Assembly: GCA_958298945.1 (NCBI GenBank)
Contig: OY282610.1
Span: forward strand, 31,260,167 to 31,324,166
DNA: 64,000 bases
Source of the DNA: Atherix ibis
Taxonomy: Eukaryota; Arthropoda; Insecta; Diptera; Athericidae
Direction of reading: 5' to 3'
Shown: positions 1-11,328 of the stretch, piece by piece
Position numbering within the stretch: the first letter of the stretch is position 1
Layout: every line of letters begins with the position of its first letter
Notes under the pieces: generated by a model
Databases searched by the model: none
What the model was told of the DNA's origin: nothing
What the model saw: only the letters and a program-made list of their open reading frames with translations
Translations under genes and position numbers: made by a program

Positions 1-1537
1 TTTTATTTTCCTTAAAAATTTATCAAATATGTTGTTACCTGTTACTTTTCTAAATAATATATAGATTTTTTAATATTCCACCAAAATTATTATTATTATG
101 ATTCTTCAGTTATCTTTATAGCAAATACATTCTATATTAATATATATTTTTGTGCTCTAAAAACGATAAAATATTTTTTATTTCATTTTTGCAAGTGAAC
201 TGTTTTTATGTTATGATAAATATTTTATTGAATTCAGCATAAATTATGGAGATTGTTTATTTGGTTTTTCAAAAGTTTTGTAAGGTCCTGTTTCTTAGTA
301 CAATACTTTAAAAGATAATTTAATACTTTTGCAAAATAATTTCTATATGCATCAGTAAAAGGATGCAATAAAAAAAACTTAATTATTTAATGACAATTTT
401 CCAATGAATTAAAATGACTTTCCAGAATATTAAAAGAACAATAATAATTTCATAACAAAAAGTGACTTTTTTTTTAAAGGAAATATAAATATATTTTTAT
501 ATAAAGAAAATATATTTATATTTCTTTTAAAATTATTCTTAAAAAAAAATTCATTTCTAAAAAATTTTCTGAAAATTTTTATTATTATTTATTAAAATAT
601 TTGATATTTTATTAAATATAAAATTTTCGTAAGGATCAATTAAAATTTATTATAAACTGAATAAATCTATTCACACACCTGTCTCTTTCAGACCAATATT
701 GGTCAGTCATCCAATAAGAAGACTGCGAGTTGAAAATTTCAAAACTAAATAATCCCACTACGAAAATTGGCAACTACGAAAATTTTTGTGATCTCACAAA
801 ATGGGTTCGGGATAAGTGCAGACTTTTTATTTAAAATTAGGTCAAACTGTCGAGATAGAATTTCCTTCGGTTATTGGCTCATTAATTCATTAATTTAATC
901 ACTTATTGAAAACTTTCAAAGTAAACAAACTTACTTGGCGACAACGAAATTTTTTTAAACAAAAATCAAGCTCTGGACTTACCATTTGAAACTAGGCCAG
1001 ACTGGTGAGGGGAGATTTTTTCGATTACTAGATCACTAATCTAATAAGAAAACTGCGAGTTCAAAACTATATGATCAACAAAAAAAATTGTTCTGGTCAC
1101 CACGTGGGTTTCTGGATTTGAATGAATGAAAATCTGTTCTTGTTACATTTACTCTTTGGCATGTCTCATATACTTTTAAATTACTTAATGGCAACAATCA
1201 TTCTGCAAGAGTAAAACGAGCAAGATTTTGGACTATCTTTGAACCATTGGTCAAAATTGGCAGTGAATGACAAATTTCCTTTTTTTTACAATACTATTTA
1301 GACTTACGGAGCCCAAATATTGGCTTAAAGAAAGCATTTCAATCTCAATTGTATCCAATTATTGCAATCCCAAATACTTCGAAAATTACTAATACTCCAT
1401 TTTGTGGGCATAATTCTACAATTTAATATTTCTTATGTAAATTATCTTGAAGTGTCTCCTTACAAAAAATCCGTTTGCAGTTAGGCAAACTATCTATTAG
1501 TATTCAGTGACTACTCAAAATAACAATAAATTAAAAA
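1..1537. other. AT-rich flank, no gene seen
   Basis: No open frame of note and no recognised protein similarity. The first 650 bases are very AT-rich. From 690 to 1500 the composition is more balanced, and a short segment occurs twice about 330 bp apart (near 705-735 and 1035-1065), which suggests an old, decayed repeat. I cannot name it. Confidence 0.5.
472..532. repeat. Fold-back hairpin, 26-bp arms
   Basis: Arms 472-497 and 507-532 are inverted copies with one mismatch and a 9-nt spacer. Both arms are almost pure A/T with homopolymer ends, so chance or slippage is more plausible here than for the mixed-composition hairpins elsewhere in the window. Confidence 0.6.
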
Positions 1538-1539
1538 TA

Positions 1540-2554
1540 CGAGGGTCGTTCAATAAGTCCTTAGAAAAAGATGGAAAAAAACTGTTTTTAAAAAAAAAAT
1601 TTTATTTTTTAACATAATCTCCTTTTAGCTCTATACAATTTTCCAACCGTTTTTCCAAAATTTTTATCCCGTCCAAAAAATAGGATTTCGGAAGTTCTGC
1701 AAAATACTCATCCGTTTGAGCAATGACGTCCTCGTTGGAAGTGAACCGTCGTCCGCCAAGCCATTTCTTCAGATTGGGGAAAAGAAAATAGTCACTCGGG
1801 GCCAAATCTGGTGAATAAGCGGGATGCTGCAACAATTCCATTCTCAATTCCACAATTTTGGCCATGGTAGCAGCGCAGGTGTGCACACGCGCATTGTCCT
1901 GATGCAAGAGGATTTTTTTCTTCTTCAGATAACGACGCGTAATACGCTCCTGTTATTGTTTTTCCTTTTTCCAAGTAGTCGATAAAAATGATGCCCTGCG
2001 AATCCCAAAAGACCGTGGCCATCAACTTGCCGGCCGATGGCACAGTTTTTGCCTTCTTCGGAGCCCGTTCACCCTTGAAAATCCACTGTGATGACTGTCA
2101 CTTCGTTTCTGGAGTGTAGTAGTGTATCCATGTTTCGTCCACAGTGACATATCGACGAAGGAATTCGGCAGGATTGCGATGAAAGAGTGCCAACATAGCC
2201 TCAGAGTCCACTACACGATTGCGCTTATTCTCGTCTGAGAGCAAACGCGGCACCCATCTTGCCGAAATTTTTTTCACAGACAATTTTCCATGCAAAATTG
2301 AAGCGACTGTACCTTGTGATATGCCCGTGGCCTCAACTAATTCGCGCACTTTAATTCGCTGATCGTTCAAAATCAGATCGTCCCTAAACTCCAGCCCTAA
2401 ACTCGCTTTTTTCCCTTATTATGCACAAATAAATGTCGTTAATTTTAATCGACGATAGTAATTGACCTACGCTGAAATTTTGACAGCTTTCCTGTCGATA
2501 ATGCTACTTACAAAAAAAAAATCTTTACCGACACTACGAGCGCAACGACCCTCG
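1540..2554 (-). mobile_element. Mariner family 1, copy A, internally deleted
   Basis: The left end carries the family terminal repeat CGAGGGTCGTTCAATAAG and is flanked by a TA at 1538-1539. The right end stops at 2554, followed by TA. The right terminal repeat has lost about 29 bp: only its outer 12 bp remain, joined directly to the subterminal sequence. With the internal deletions the copy is about 1.0 kb, against roughly 1.3 kb for fuller copies in this window. The damaged 5' terminal repeat should stop transposase binding, so it is inferred to be immobile. Confidence 0.9.
1602..2416 (-). pseudogene. Mariner transposase, copy A, deleted
   Basis: This is the remnant of a DD34D transposase that would cut and paste its own element at TA sites. 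The C-terminal half is in good frame at 1602-1907 and includes the HQDNAR and SPDLAPSDYF motifs carrying the second and third catalytic aspartates. The middle reads in other frames (1792-2043, 2098-2370) and includes the DETWIH motif of the first aspartate. Two deletions are visible against copies B and G: one removes most of the N-terminal helix-turn-helix between the first codons and DLILN, the other removes about 16 codons before HLKKKK. The initiator ATG at 2414-2416 reads AGG. Non-functional. Confidence 0.88.
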
Positions 2555-2556
2555 TA

Positions 2557-4300
2557 AAAAGCAATAAATTTTTTTCTTCATAAAACAGCATTGCTGGGTA
2601 CTTGATTCTTCTTGATATGCTCAGTGCAAATGTTGTAGTAGGTCTCAATAAAAAATTAACAAAAAATTAATAATAATAATAATCATTACATATTTAAAAC
2701 GAGCGAAATCTTTAGAAAATGTGTATTTATCATGATTTTTTGTTGGTTCATATTTTCACAATTATTAAATCGCTGAAAATTCTTTAGAATTTATAAAATA
2801 TTTATTTTATTTAACAGCAATAACATCCTTCATGACAAATTTTCCAATATCTATAAATATTTATATAATAGTGAACATGTTTAATATTTATAGATCCTTC
2901 AGATATGATAAGTATTTTAGTTATAAAAGTATTGTGCGTTTATTTTCTGTTTAAATAAAAAAATAAACTTGCTTAAGGATTTTCTATTTACCAATGTGAC
3001 AATTTTGTTATGATATTAGGGCTTTAAAAGATTGAACAATAAAAATAAAAAAATATATTTAAATTTTCATCATTTTTGATTAGTTTTTCTTATTTAATAA
3101 TAAAAAAAAAAAGCAAAGATGTAGAAAAAAAAATATTTTTATCCAAGTTTATTCAAAAATTTCGCCTTTTAAATGATTTCAAACACAGTCTATATGGCGT
3201 CTATGAAGCATATTAAAATTTGTTACATAAGTTATCCTCATATCTATTGTAGCAGTAAGAAAATTTCGAGGGTGAAACTATTATATTTTCAGAAAAAGAT
3301 CTTATAAATAAGAGAAAATATTTTCTTTGTTCTCTTATTCAATATTAAGAAAACTTGATATTTTCCAATTTAAACAATATAAGCAAAAAAAAAAAAATTC
3401 CAATTTTAGTTTTCTTACTTATTATATTGGCTAGCATTTCCTGTTTTGACTAGTTCCCTTTTAAAAGAAAAAAGCTTTTTTGTAATATATTTATTATATG
3501 TAATTGAAGAAAATTTCCAATTTTTGAATTATTTTCGTAAAAAAGTTTTAATCGAAAAGTTTTAATATAACATCTAGAATAAAATAATCCGAATGAAAAT
3601 TTCTAATATTTGTGGTTCTAATTGGTTTTTTGTTATATTTTTTATCGATGGTAATTTGCTATAATACATTTTCCTAAGAAAATATTTCAAAGATAATAAA
3701 AAATGTATATATACAATATTTTTTCTAGGATGGAAAGAAAAGCTTACTTGCAATAAATAAAACTTTTCGACTCAATTTTTTTAGTACATGTGGCATGGCA
3801 ATGAAAGTTATTTGAACAAAAAATACTAAAAAAAAATTACTTACTTAAGAATATTCAATATTTTATAAAAATTTTCATTAGGCAACATAAATTAACTGAC
3901 AAATACTAGAATTGAAATAATTTTGTGCAAACATTAAAATAGAATTTAAATAATTTATATCATTTTTAAACTATAAATGAGAAAAAAATTCAATTTAATC
4001 AAATCAAAAATAGTCTCTATTTTTTTTTTTTAGAAAATCAATAGCGATAAAAAGTTTTATCCAGTTTAAATATTTGATTATTGATAAACAAATATTTTAT
4101 ATAAGCAATAATATTTTTAGACATAATTTTGCTATCTTGTAAATGAAAATATAAATTATCAAATAATATAGCGCCTCTTTTTTCACTTATATCTTAAGTA
4201 ATGAGATAGCTATCTTCGTTGGTGGATACGTCAATATATAATATTGCCATATATAGAGGTCCAAACGCCTACAATTAACTACAAAAAAAAAACATTTAAT
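2557..4300. other. AT-rich intronic or flanking DNA
   Basis: Homopolymer-rich DNA with no sustained open frame and no protein similarity that I recognise. The segment at 4195-4290 resembles, in inverted orientation, the segment near 8940-9050, including the shared core TTGGTGGATACGT. It is probably part of an old dispersed repeat. Confidence 0.5.
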
Positions 4301-4310
4301 TCACAAGAAG

Positions 4311-4610
4311 TGATTGTCTACTCTGAATTTTTGTCAGAAAATGTAAATTTGTCTGTATTTCTTTGAAAATTGGAGAATGAGAGACCATTACTGTCAATTG
4401 TAAGCTATCTAATTTTTTTTTTTTAGCCTGAAGTTGACAATATATGAAATTTTAATAAAATAATTTTACAAGCTACTCAATATGACACATTTTTGGTTTA
4501 TTGTGCAAAAAGTTGCCAGTGCCATTAATTACGAGAATTGCTGATGCCAGATTGCCTTCGAGATAATACAAATTGATAGCCTTGGATTTTTTTCTTTTTA
4601 AAGTTATCGA
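4311..4610 (+). pseudogene. DD41D mariner transposase relic
   Basis: A heavily decayed stretch. Translation gives a run beginning QEVIVYSEF followed by a segment ending SVFL, which lines up with the VTVWCGF...GPYFF block of DD41D-type transposases such as the better copy at 10617. Further on, PEVDNI fits the segment before the second catalytic aspartate. Stops and frame changes are frequent, and neither terminal repeats nor target duplication can be seen. The call rests on two short motif matches in the right order and spacing. Confidence 0.42.
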
Positions 4611-4888
4611 TAAGATTATATTAACTTAATCAATTTTTTTTAAGTATTCGGCTGATCATGTAGGTGCAAGCTCTTTTTTATAACAAAAATAGGATTAGTA
4701 TGAATAATGATAAATCAGGGCGAAAAGAAATATTGTTAAGATATCTAAACTAGTTGAGAAGACCATACGCAAACACTTTTAATGGATTATTGTTATAACT
4801 AATCAGTTATTTGTTATATAATCAAATGCAAAATGGGATCAAAATTAAGCTAGACTTATTAATGGAAACAATGCATTACAAACTATAT

Positions 4889-5026
4889 AGACAAACTAGG
4901 GTCTATAACGATAGAGATCTATTTAAGTATAAACAATACCGGGTCACGTGACTGGAGAATTTCTTTTATCACAGAATAAGGATTAAAGAATGAGGTCTCA
5001 TAATAAGAATTAAAGAACGAAGCCCA
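4889..5026. repeat. Source-like copy of a 107-bp filler found in mariner copy C
   Basis: From 4889 to about 4979 the sequence is identical to an insert in mariner copy C at 13356-13444, and the final 20 bases match the insert again. This copy also carries 27 extra bases that create an imperfect direct repeat (AATAAGGATTAAAG and AATAAGAATTAAAG). The insert in copy C lacks one of these units, as expected if it was copied from here with slippage. No mariner sequence flanks this locus. Confidence 0.85.
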
Positions 5027-5464
5027 TGTAAGGGTAGGGACTTTTAAAGTAAACAGACACATTTTTTGATTTACTGTCATAAGCAAATAGTAATTTTCTT
5101 ATTATTTGAGCACAAAACTAGAATTCTTAATGGAAATATCATTTATTTTAAGTTTCAAGTTCTTGCAAGAAGTCTCATAGTAATTATTTACATAATTTTA
5201 TTAAATTTATACAATGTCAGAGTTTATTCAATATTCAAACAAAACAAAATTGCAAACTTTTCATTAACCTTTTCTTTCCAAAAACTAAATTGGATAATTG
5301 CTTCTAAAGAATTAAAAAAAATAATATTTTTAAGCATACCAACCACATTTTAACGAATATTCTTCCTAAATTAGGTTATGTTGGTGCTAATATTTTTATA
5401 TATTATATGAGTGATATTAAGAAGGATTAACAATTTTGTTAACATATTCATTGGAAAATAAATA

Positions 5465-6732
5465 CGAGAAAATCCGATAAATTGCGCTCGTAGTATCGGT
5501 AAAGTTTTTTTTGTAAGTAGCATTATCGTCAGAAAAGCTGTCAAAATTTCAGCTCGATCCATAGCGTAGGTCAATTTCTATCGTCGATTGAAGTAAACGA
5601 CATTTATTTGTGCATAACAATGGAAAAAAGCGACTTTAGGGCTGTCATCAAACATCTCCATTTGAAAGGCTTAAGCCCGAAAGAAATCAAAGCCGAGTTG
5701 GATGCAGTTCATGGCACATCTGCACCTGTGTTTGCGACGGTTTACAATTGGGTGAATGAATTTAAACGTGGCCGTTCATCCACAAAAGATGAACATCGTT
5801 CAGGACGCCCAGTTGAGGTGTCTACTCCTGAAATCATCGACAAAATCCACGATCTGATTTTGAACAATCGGCGAATTAAAGTGCGCGAATTAGTTGAGGC
5901 CACGGGCATATCACAAGGTACAGTCGCTTCAATTTTGCGTGAAAAATTGTCTGTGAAAAAAATGTCGGCAAGATGGGTGCCGCGTTTGCTCTCAGAGGAG
6001 AATAAGCGCAATCGTGTAGTGGACTCTGAGGCTATGTTGGCACTATTTCATCGCAATCCTGCCAAATTCCTTCGTCGATATGTCACTGTGGACGAAACCT
6101 GGATACACCACTACACTCCAGAAACGAAGAGACAGTCATCACAGTGGATTTTCAAGGGTGAACGGGCTCCGAAGAAGGCAAAAACTGTGCCATCGGCCGG
6201 CAAGGTGATGGCCACGGTCTTTTGGGATTCGCAGGGCATCATTTTTATCGACTACTTGGAAAAAGGAAAAACAATAACAGGAGCGTATTACGCGTCGTTA
6301 TTGCAACGGTTGAGCAAGGAAATCAAAGAGAAACGCCCCCATCTGAAGAAGGAAAAAATCCTCTTGCATCAGGACAATGCGCGTGTGCACACCTGCGCTG
6401 TTTCCATGGCCAAAATTGTGGAATTGTGAATGGAATTGTTGCAGCATCCCGCTTATTCACCAGATTTGGCCCCGAGTAACTATTTTCTTTTCCCCAATCT
6501 GAAGAAATGGCTTGGCGGACGACGGTTCACTTCCAACGGGGACGTCATTGCTCAAACGGATGAGTATTTTGCAGAACTTCCGAAATCCTATTTTTTGGAC
6601 GGGATAAAAATGGTGGAAAAACGGTTGGAAAAGTGTATAGAGCTATATGGAGATTATGTTGAAAAATAAAATTTTTTTTTTTAAAGACAGTTTTTTTCCA
6701 TCTTTTTCTAAGGACTTATTGAACGACCCTCG
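5465..6732 (+). mobile_element. Mariner family 1, copy B, near full length
   Basis: The copy is flanked by TA on both sides (5463-5464 and 6733-6734). The right terminal repeat is complete and ends GAACGACCCTCG. The left one has lost 21 bp: CGAG is joined straight to AAAATCC. At about 1.27 kb it is the best preserved family 1 copy. It lies on the same strand as the receptor gene, about 9 kb before its first visible exon. Confidence 0.93.
5620..6669 (+). pseudogene. Mariner transposase, copy B, one nonsense codon
   Basis: A nearly complete 349-codon DD34D transposase. The N-terminal paired helix-turn-helix region spans about residues 1-110, with the linker WVPRLL near 125. The first catalytic aspartate is residue 158 (VDETWIH) and the second is residue 252 (HQDNAR). 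The third position, residue 287, reads Asn in SNYFLFP where the sister copies have Asp. A single base change makes codon 6427-6429 TGA where others have AGA. No frameshift was seen. I chose the ATG at 5620; the frame can be extended upstream to 5608 only through a TTG. Without the third aspartate it would be catalytically dead even if read through. Confidence 0.93.
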
Positions 6733-6734
6733 TA

Positions 6735-9700
6735 CCACTGGTGCCACAACTATTTGGGTTCAATGGTAGAAATAATAAGAGAAGTTGTCAAGTCAATCCT
6801 TTTTATCAAAAAACATAAACGCTTTTCAGTCGGTATTTTTAATCATATAATACCGCCCAAATTCTAAGTCAGCTTCTCGGTGTATCTTGTTAGGAAGAGA
6901 TTTTTCTCTCAGAAGCAACCATTTCAAAGCCTTATGAATTCATTGGAGATAATTTCAACTTTAAAGACACTGTTGTGCCTGTTTATACTCCTCTCGTTTC
7001 CTATTTGTGATAAGTTTCTAGATCTTTCAAAAATCTACGCACCACATTATAGCTTCTGCCATATTGAAAAACCTTGATTTTTTATGACTTTAGTTTGGAT
7101 AATTTACTCGCTAATTATTAATTTTCCTCTTTCAATTTTGAAACTAAAATTAAAAAAAACTGCTTTTGAGAGTAATTGGTGAAGGTAAACCAACGGACCC
7201 AAACAGTTTTTCTACAAATAAATGTTAAAAATATAATAAATCATTTGACTTTTACTTAATTATACTAAAAGAGGGTTTACTTTTGGTACAACAAAATGTT
7301 CGTAAAAATATGGGCGATTCCAAGCAGTTGTCAAATAGTGTATGTACAAAAATTTACATACATGATAAAAATTTCGAAGTTTTAACAAAAAGGCAAATGG
7401 ATTTATGGTGTTATCATAGAAATGTGTATCTTTTCCTTTTTGGTAAGCTTCTGCTTTTCTAAATCCTATAAATTCTAACTTTGTATAAAAAATAACGTAA
7501 TGACTGACCCTTTTCAAATTAAAACTTCAGAAAAAGCAAACTATCATATTTTTTTATAGTTTTAAAAGGAAAGCTTTAATAATTATTTATTAAATACAAT
7601 CATAATCAGATTAAAAAACAAATAAATTGTTTAACAATCAAATGATGATAATAGTTTAAAAGATATACAAACGAACTTGATCGTTTTGAAAAATGGATTA
7701 ATCTTTATTTGGATTCAATTAATATAAACTCGGTTATAAATTTCTGAAATCATTTACTCGTACTTCGTCATTTTCATCCATTTTTGTAAGCATAATAAAG
7801 TTCGTAATGAAAACAATATCGATAAAATAATATAAGAAAATACAATAGAAAATGGTCGTTCAGAAAACAGGATACTGCATTGGGTAAAAGTTTTTGGCAG
7901 TGCAATAATAATGGAATATCAGGTTGGTTGAAGAAATAGATTTTAATTAGTTCATAGTTGGAAATATTTACAATAGTTTATCTTCAGAACGTGCTTATTA
8001 TATTTTCTTCTATAAATCAACATGAATTTATTCGTCTACGAATTATTGCGTTTTTACTATTGTAGAATTTCTTGCAAGGATAATTTTCTTTAGAAGGGAA
8101 TTTTTCTATAAAATTTTAGTTAAACTTTTATCTACAAATATTCTTCTTGGTATTATCTAATGGAAAAGATTTTTGTTTTTTTGAATTTACTATTTAATAA
8201 ATGAAAACAAACAAAAAGTTAAACTTTGCATGAAAACTTTTCGTAACTATTTAAAAAGAAAAATTTCCTCTAAAATAAGTTGTGAAAATCTTGAGTCAAA
8301 TTTGATAAATAACACGATTCATAAAGATTATTTCGAAAAAACTTAAATATATTTTCTTAAAGATTCTCCAATAATAAAGCATTTTCAAACAACAAATAAT
8401 TTTCCTTATAAAAATGTGTATGAATTTTTCACATTATTATTTTAAAATCCTTTTTTTCGGTGAATTTCAAATGAATTTCTTATTGTTTACTTTAAAACTA
8501 TTTTTTTCTTTGTTTCTAATTATAAAACTATATAAATTTTTTAGTTCCTTTTTCCTATAAAATTAAATGCATTTTATTTTCAAAAATTTCTTGTTAACAA
8601 AATTTTTCTTTCAACGTTCGAAATGTTCTTATTTTTAAACTCTTCGAAATGATAATAAAATAATATAAAAGCATATTTTTATTTAGATTTTAAATTATTT
8701 CTAAAAGAGTGTATTTTCTCATTTTGCTATTATTTATTTAATAATACAATAATATTATTTTAATAATTGCAATAAATTATAAATTTGTTATTTTTATATA
8801 GCCTATAGCGCCATTCTATTATTAGAATGGCGTATAATGTCGATTAAAATATTTTAGTTTGAGTCCAAAAAAGGTTATTATTTTGCCACAGCACTTATAT
8901 CCTTCTTCATTTTCAAAGAAATACTTTTAGAACAGATAGCTGCTTTTCGCAGATACTTTGCCTTCTTTATAGTTATTTGTGGATTTTTAGAGCCCCATAT
9001 TTGGTAATTTTATTTATTAACGTATCCACCAAGTTAAAAATTAGCTACCGCAGAACTACTATATTTGTAGGAAAGTTTTATAATTTTTGCATATTTTTCG
9101 CTATTTATATTATTTTTAATCTTATTATTTATATTTTTTTTAAATAATTTTTAGTAGAATATTTTTTTTCTTCAAATTAACACACTATAAAATATTTTTC
9201 TAGAGAATTTTTTTTTCAAAGTCTTTTACAAATCTATTCAAAACAGATATTAAAATTAAATTTTATACTAACATATAATATTATATAATTTATTATTGCA
9301 TGGAGTCTTCAAATTTGATGATAGAATATTGAATATTCTTCTTAATATCTGGTAGAAATACTTAAATGTTAACAGAATTGTCTAATATTACAAATTACTA
9401 CAATCATTTCTTCAAAGAACTAAAGTATTAAATGATAGAAAGCAATATATAATTATTATAGAAAATCATTTCAAAGTGTTTCCGAATAATTTCCATATTA
9501 AACTTTGATTTTATCAAAAGTTTTTGATAAAATGTTATTTCCCTTTCAAATAGTGTAAACGATGGTATACGGTTGTCGATTCAATAAATTAATCTATAAT
9601 GTAATGATCCGTATACTAATCTCTTTTACAACAATATATGTAAAATTTAATATTTTCGTTGATTTAACTTCCTGGGAAGTATCTTTGAACGAAACAATAT

Positions 9701-10150
9701 TAATTAAACTTGGCAAAGTTTATGGAACCAGAATCAGATAAACCATAACGTTTCTATTAAATACAAAATGTGGAAATAATTTCCATGAAATTATATTCAA
9801 GCTAAAATTTATTTACATTTCCTTAACTTTATTAAAATAAGTTTTAATTATTTTCTATTTTGTAATATTTGAATATAATGAAAGTGTACATTTGAAAATA
9901 TTATATTAGAGAAAATATCATCTCTCTGCTAAAGTTGTTTATTTTTTATGGTTATTTGAATAAAAAATTTTTAGTTTAAAAACTATTAATTAAAAAACAC
10001 GAGCAAATTATAAAAGATATGGTAGAAACATAATGCAACTGCCATAATTGACAGCGGTTTGGCAAATTTGCAGACTTCTAGTTAACTTTGTTGCATGCTG
10101 TACGTTGAGTACAATTTTCTATAGGACCCTGTCGAGTGTAGTGCATTACT
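6735..10150. other. Long AT-rich stretch without genes
   Basis: No coding sequence is recognised. Frames up to 85 codons occur but are A/T-driven and resemble nothing known to me. A small perfect hairpin (10-bp arms) lies at 8809-8832. The segment near 8940-9050 is an inverted relative of 4195-4290. Otherwise I see only low-complexity runs. Confidence 0.5.
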
Positions 10151-10157
10151 AAAAATA

Positions 10158-10229
10158 TTTTATATTAAGCTTGATGAATTCACGAGTTAGACTATTAAAA
10201 AAAATAGTCAAACTCGTGAATTCATCAAG
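10158..10229 (+). repeat. Fold-back repeat on a mariner N-terminal scrap
   Basis: Arms 10170-10196 and 10203-10229 are inverted copies of 27 bp with one mismatch around a loop of six A. The left arm and the bases before it translate as FYIKLDEFTS, which resembles the FCVKLDEFTS start of SETMAR-like mariner transposases and matches the start of the relic at 41.9 kb. The scrap ends exactly where the inverted copy begins. Confidence 0.6.
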
Positions 10230-10316
10230 TTTTTTGATAGCAATAAAAAATGTTGGGGGCCGAAAAGTAGTGGAAGACATTATTAGCCTTCAATATTGAA
10301 AACTGAAGAACTTGTA

Positions 10317-11226
10317 TAGGGTTTTCCAAAAAGAGTGATATGATTTCTAAGTGACGTTTCGGCCATTTGTAATATGCCATGATTTGTCTTTTTTTTTCAT
10401 TGTATTTAGTAATATTTACAATTTCATCGTGGCGAGAAATACGCAAGAACAACTTTTACAAATTATTCAATTTTATTATCAAAATTATCGTTCTCCAATT
10501 GCAACTTTTCGTGCGCTCACTTTCACCTGAGTGGTGCGGTAAATAAACAAAACTGTCGATTCTGGTGCGAAGAAAAGCTACAAATTATTCATGAACACCC
10601 ATTACATTCACCTAAATTGACAGTTTGGTGTGGTTTTTGGTCTGGTGGAATCATCGGTCCGTACTTCTTTCAAAATGAAGCTGGTAACACCGTTACTATC
10701 AATGGAGAGCGGTATAGATCAATGACAACCAACTTTTTATGGCCGAAATTGGAAGAAGTTGATCTTGACAACATCTGGTTCCAACAAGACGGGGCTACGT
10801 GCCACACAGCACGTGCAACAACCGAATTATTGCGAGAAAAGTTTGGAGATTCGATTATTTCAAGAAATTATGACATTGAATGGTCTCCAAGAAGTTGTGA
10901 TTGAACACCATTAGACTATTTCTTATGGCATTATTTGAAGTCATTGGTCTTTAGCAATAAACCAGACTCTCTTCAAGCTTTAGAAGTCAATATTGAACGT
11001 GCTCTTTATGACATACGACTTGATTAAGTGGAAAAAGTGCTCGAAAATTTGGTTAATCGAATTCGGTCCTGCAAAAGAAGTCTTGGAGACCATTTGAATG
11101 ACGTTTTATTCAGAACTTAATTTTATCGATTGTATTTTACAATAAATAAAAAACATTTATAGTTCCTTAATAATTAGTGTATTTTTTCTTTAAAAGAAAT
11201 CATAACACTCTTTTTGGAAAATCCTA
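10317..11226 (+). mobile_element. DD41D-type mariner, internally deleted
   Basis: The ends are inverted repeats: TAGGGTTTTCCAAAAAGAG on the left matches, in inverse, CTCTTTTTGGAAAATCCTA on the right, with TA at 10315-10316 and 11227-11228. The length is about 0.9 kb, short for the class because the first third of the transposase is missing. The right end lies only 20 bp from the start of the mellifera-type copy at 11247. Confidence 0.88.
10431..11119 (+). pseudogene. DD41D transposase with deleted N-terminal third
   Basis: Translation starts at a GTG where ATG is expected (NTQEQLLQIIQFYYQNYRSP), then jumps at about 10520 to the segment after the first catalytic aspartate, HLSGAVNKQNCRFW. The SDEAHF motif with the first Asp is therefore lost. 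The long frame at 10617-10904 carries TVWCGFWSGGIIGPYFF and the second catalytic motif QQDGATCHTA. A TGA interrupts CDLTPLDYF. Counting from the Asp in QQDG to the Asp in PLDYF gives 41 intervening residues, hence DD41D. A further TAA follows RLD. Non-functional. Confidence 0.85.
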
Positions 11227-11328
11227 TACTTTCTCTCAAGGACTTTTTGGGTAGTCCAGAAAGTAATTTCGTTTTGTTTTATATAAATTAAAGACGATTT
11301 TCTTATAGTGAATTAATATTTTATTGAA

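Noticed and set aside
5066..5353. 95-codon frame as a small membrane protein gene
   Set aside because: Rich in Ile, Leu, Lys and Phe, as any frame in this A/T-rich DNA would be. No similarity and no supporting context.
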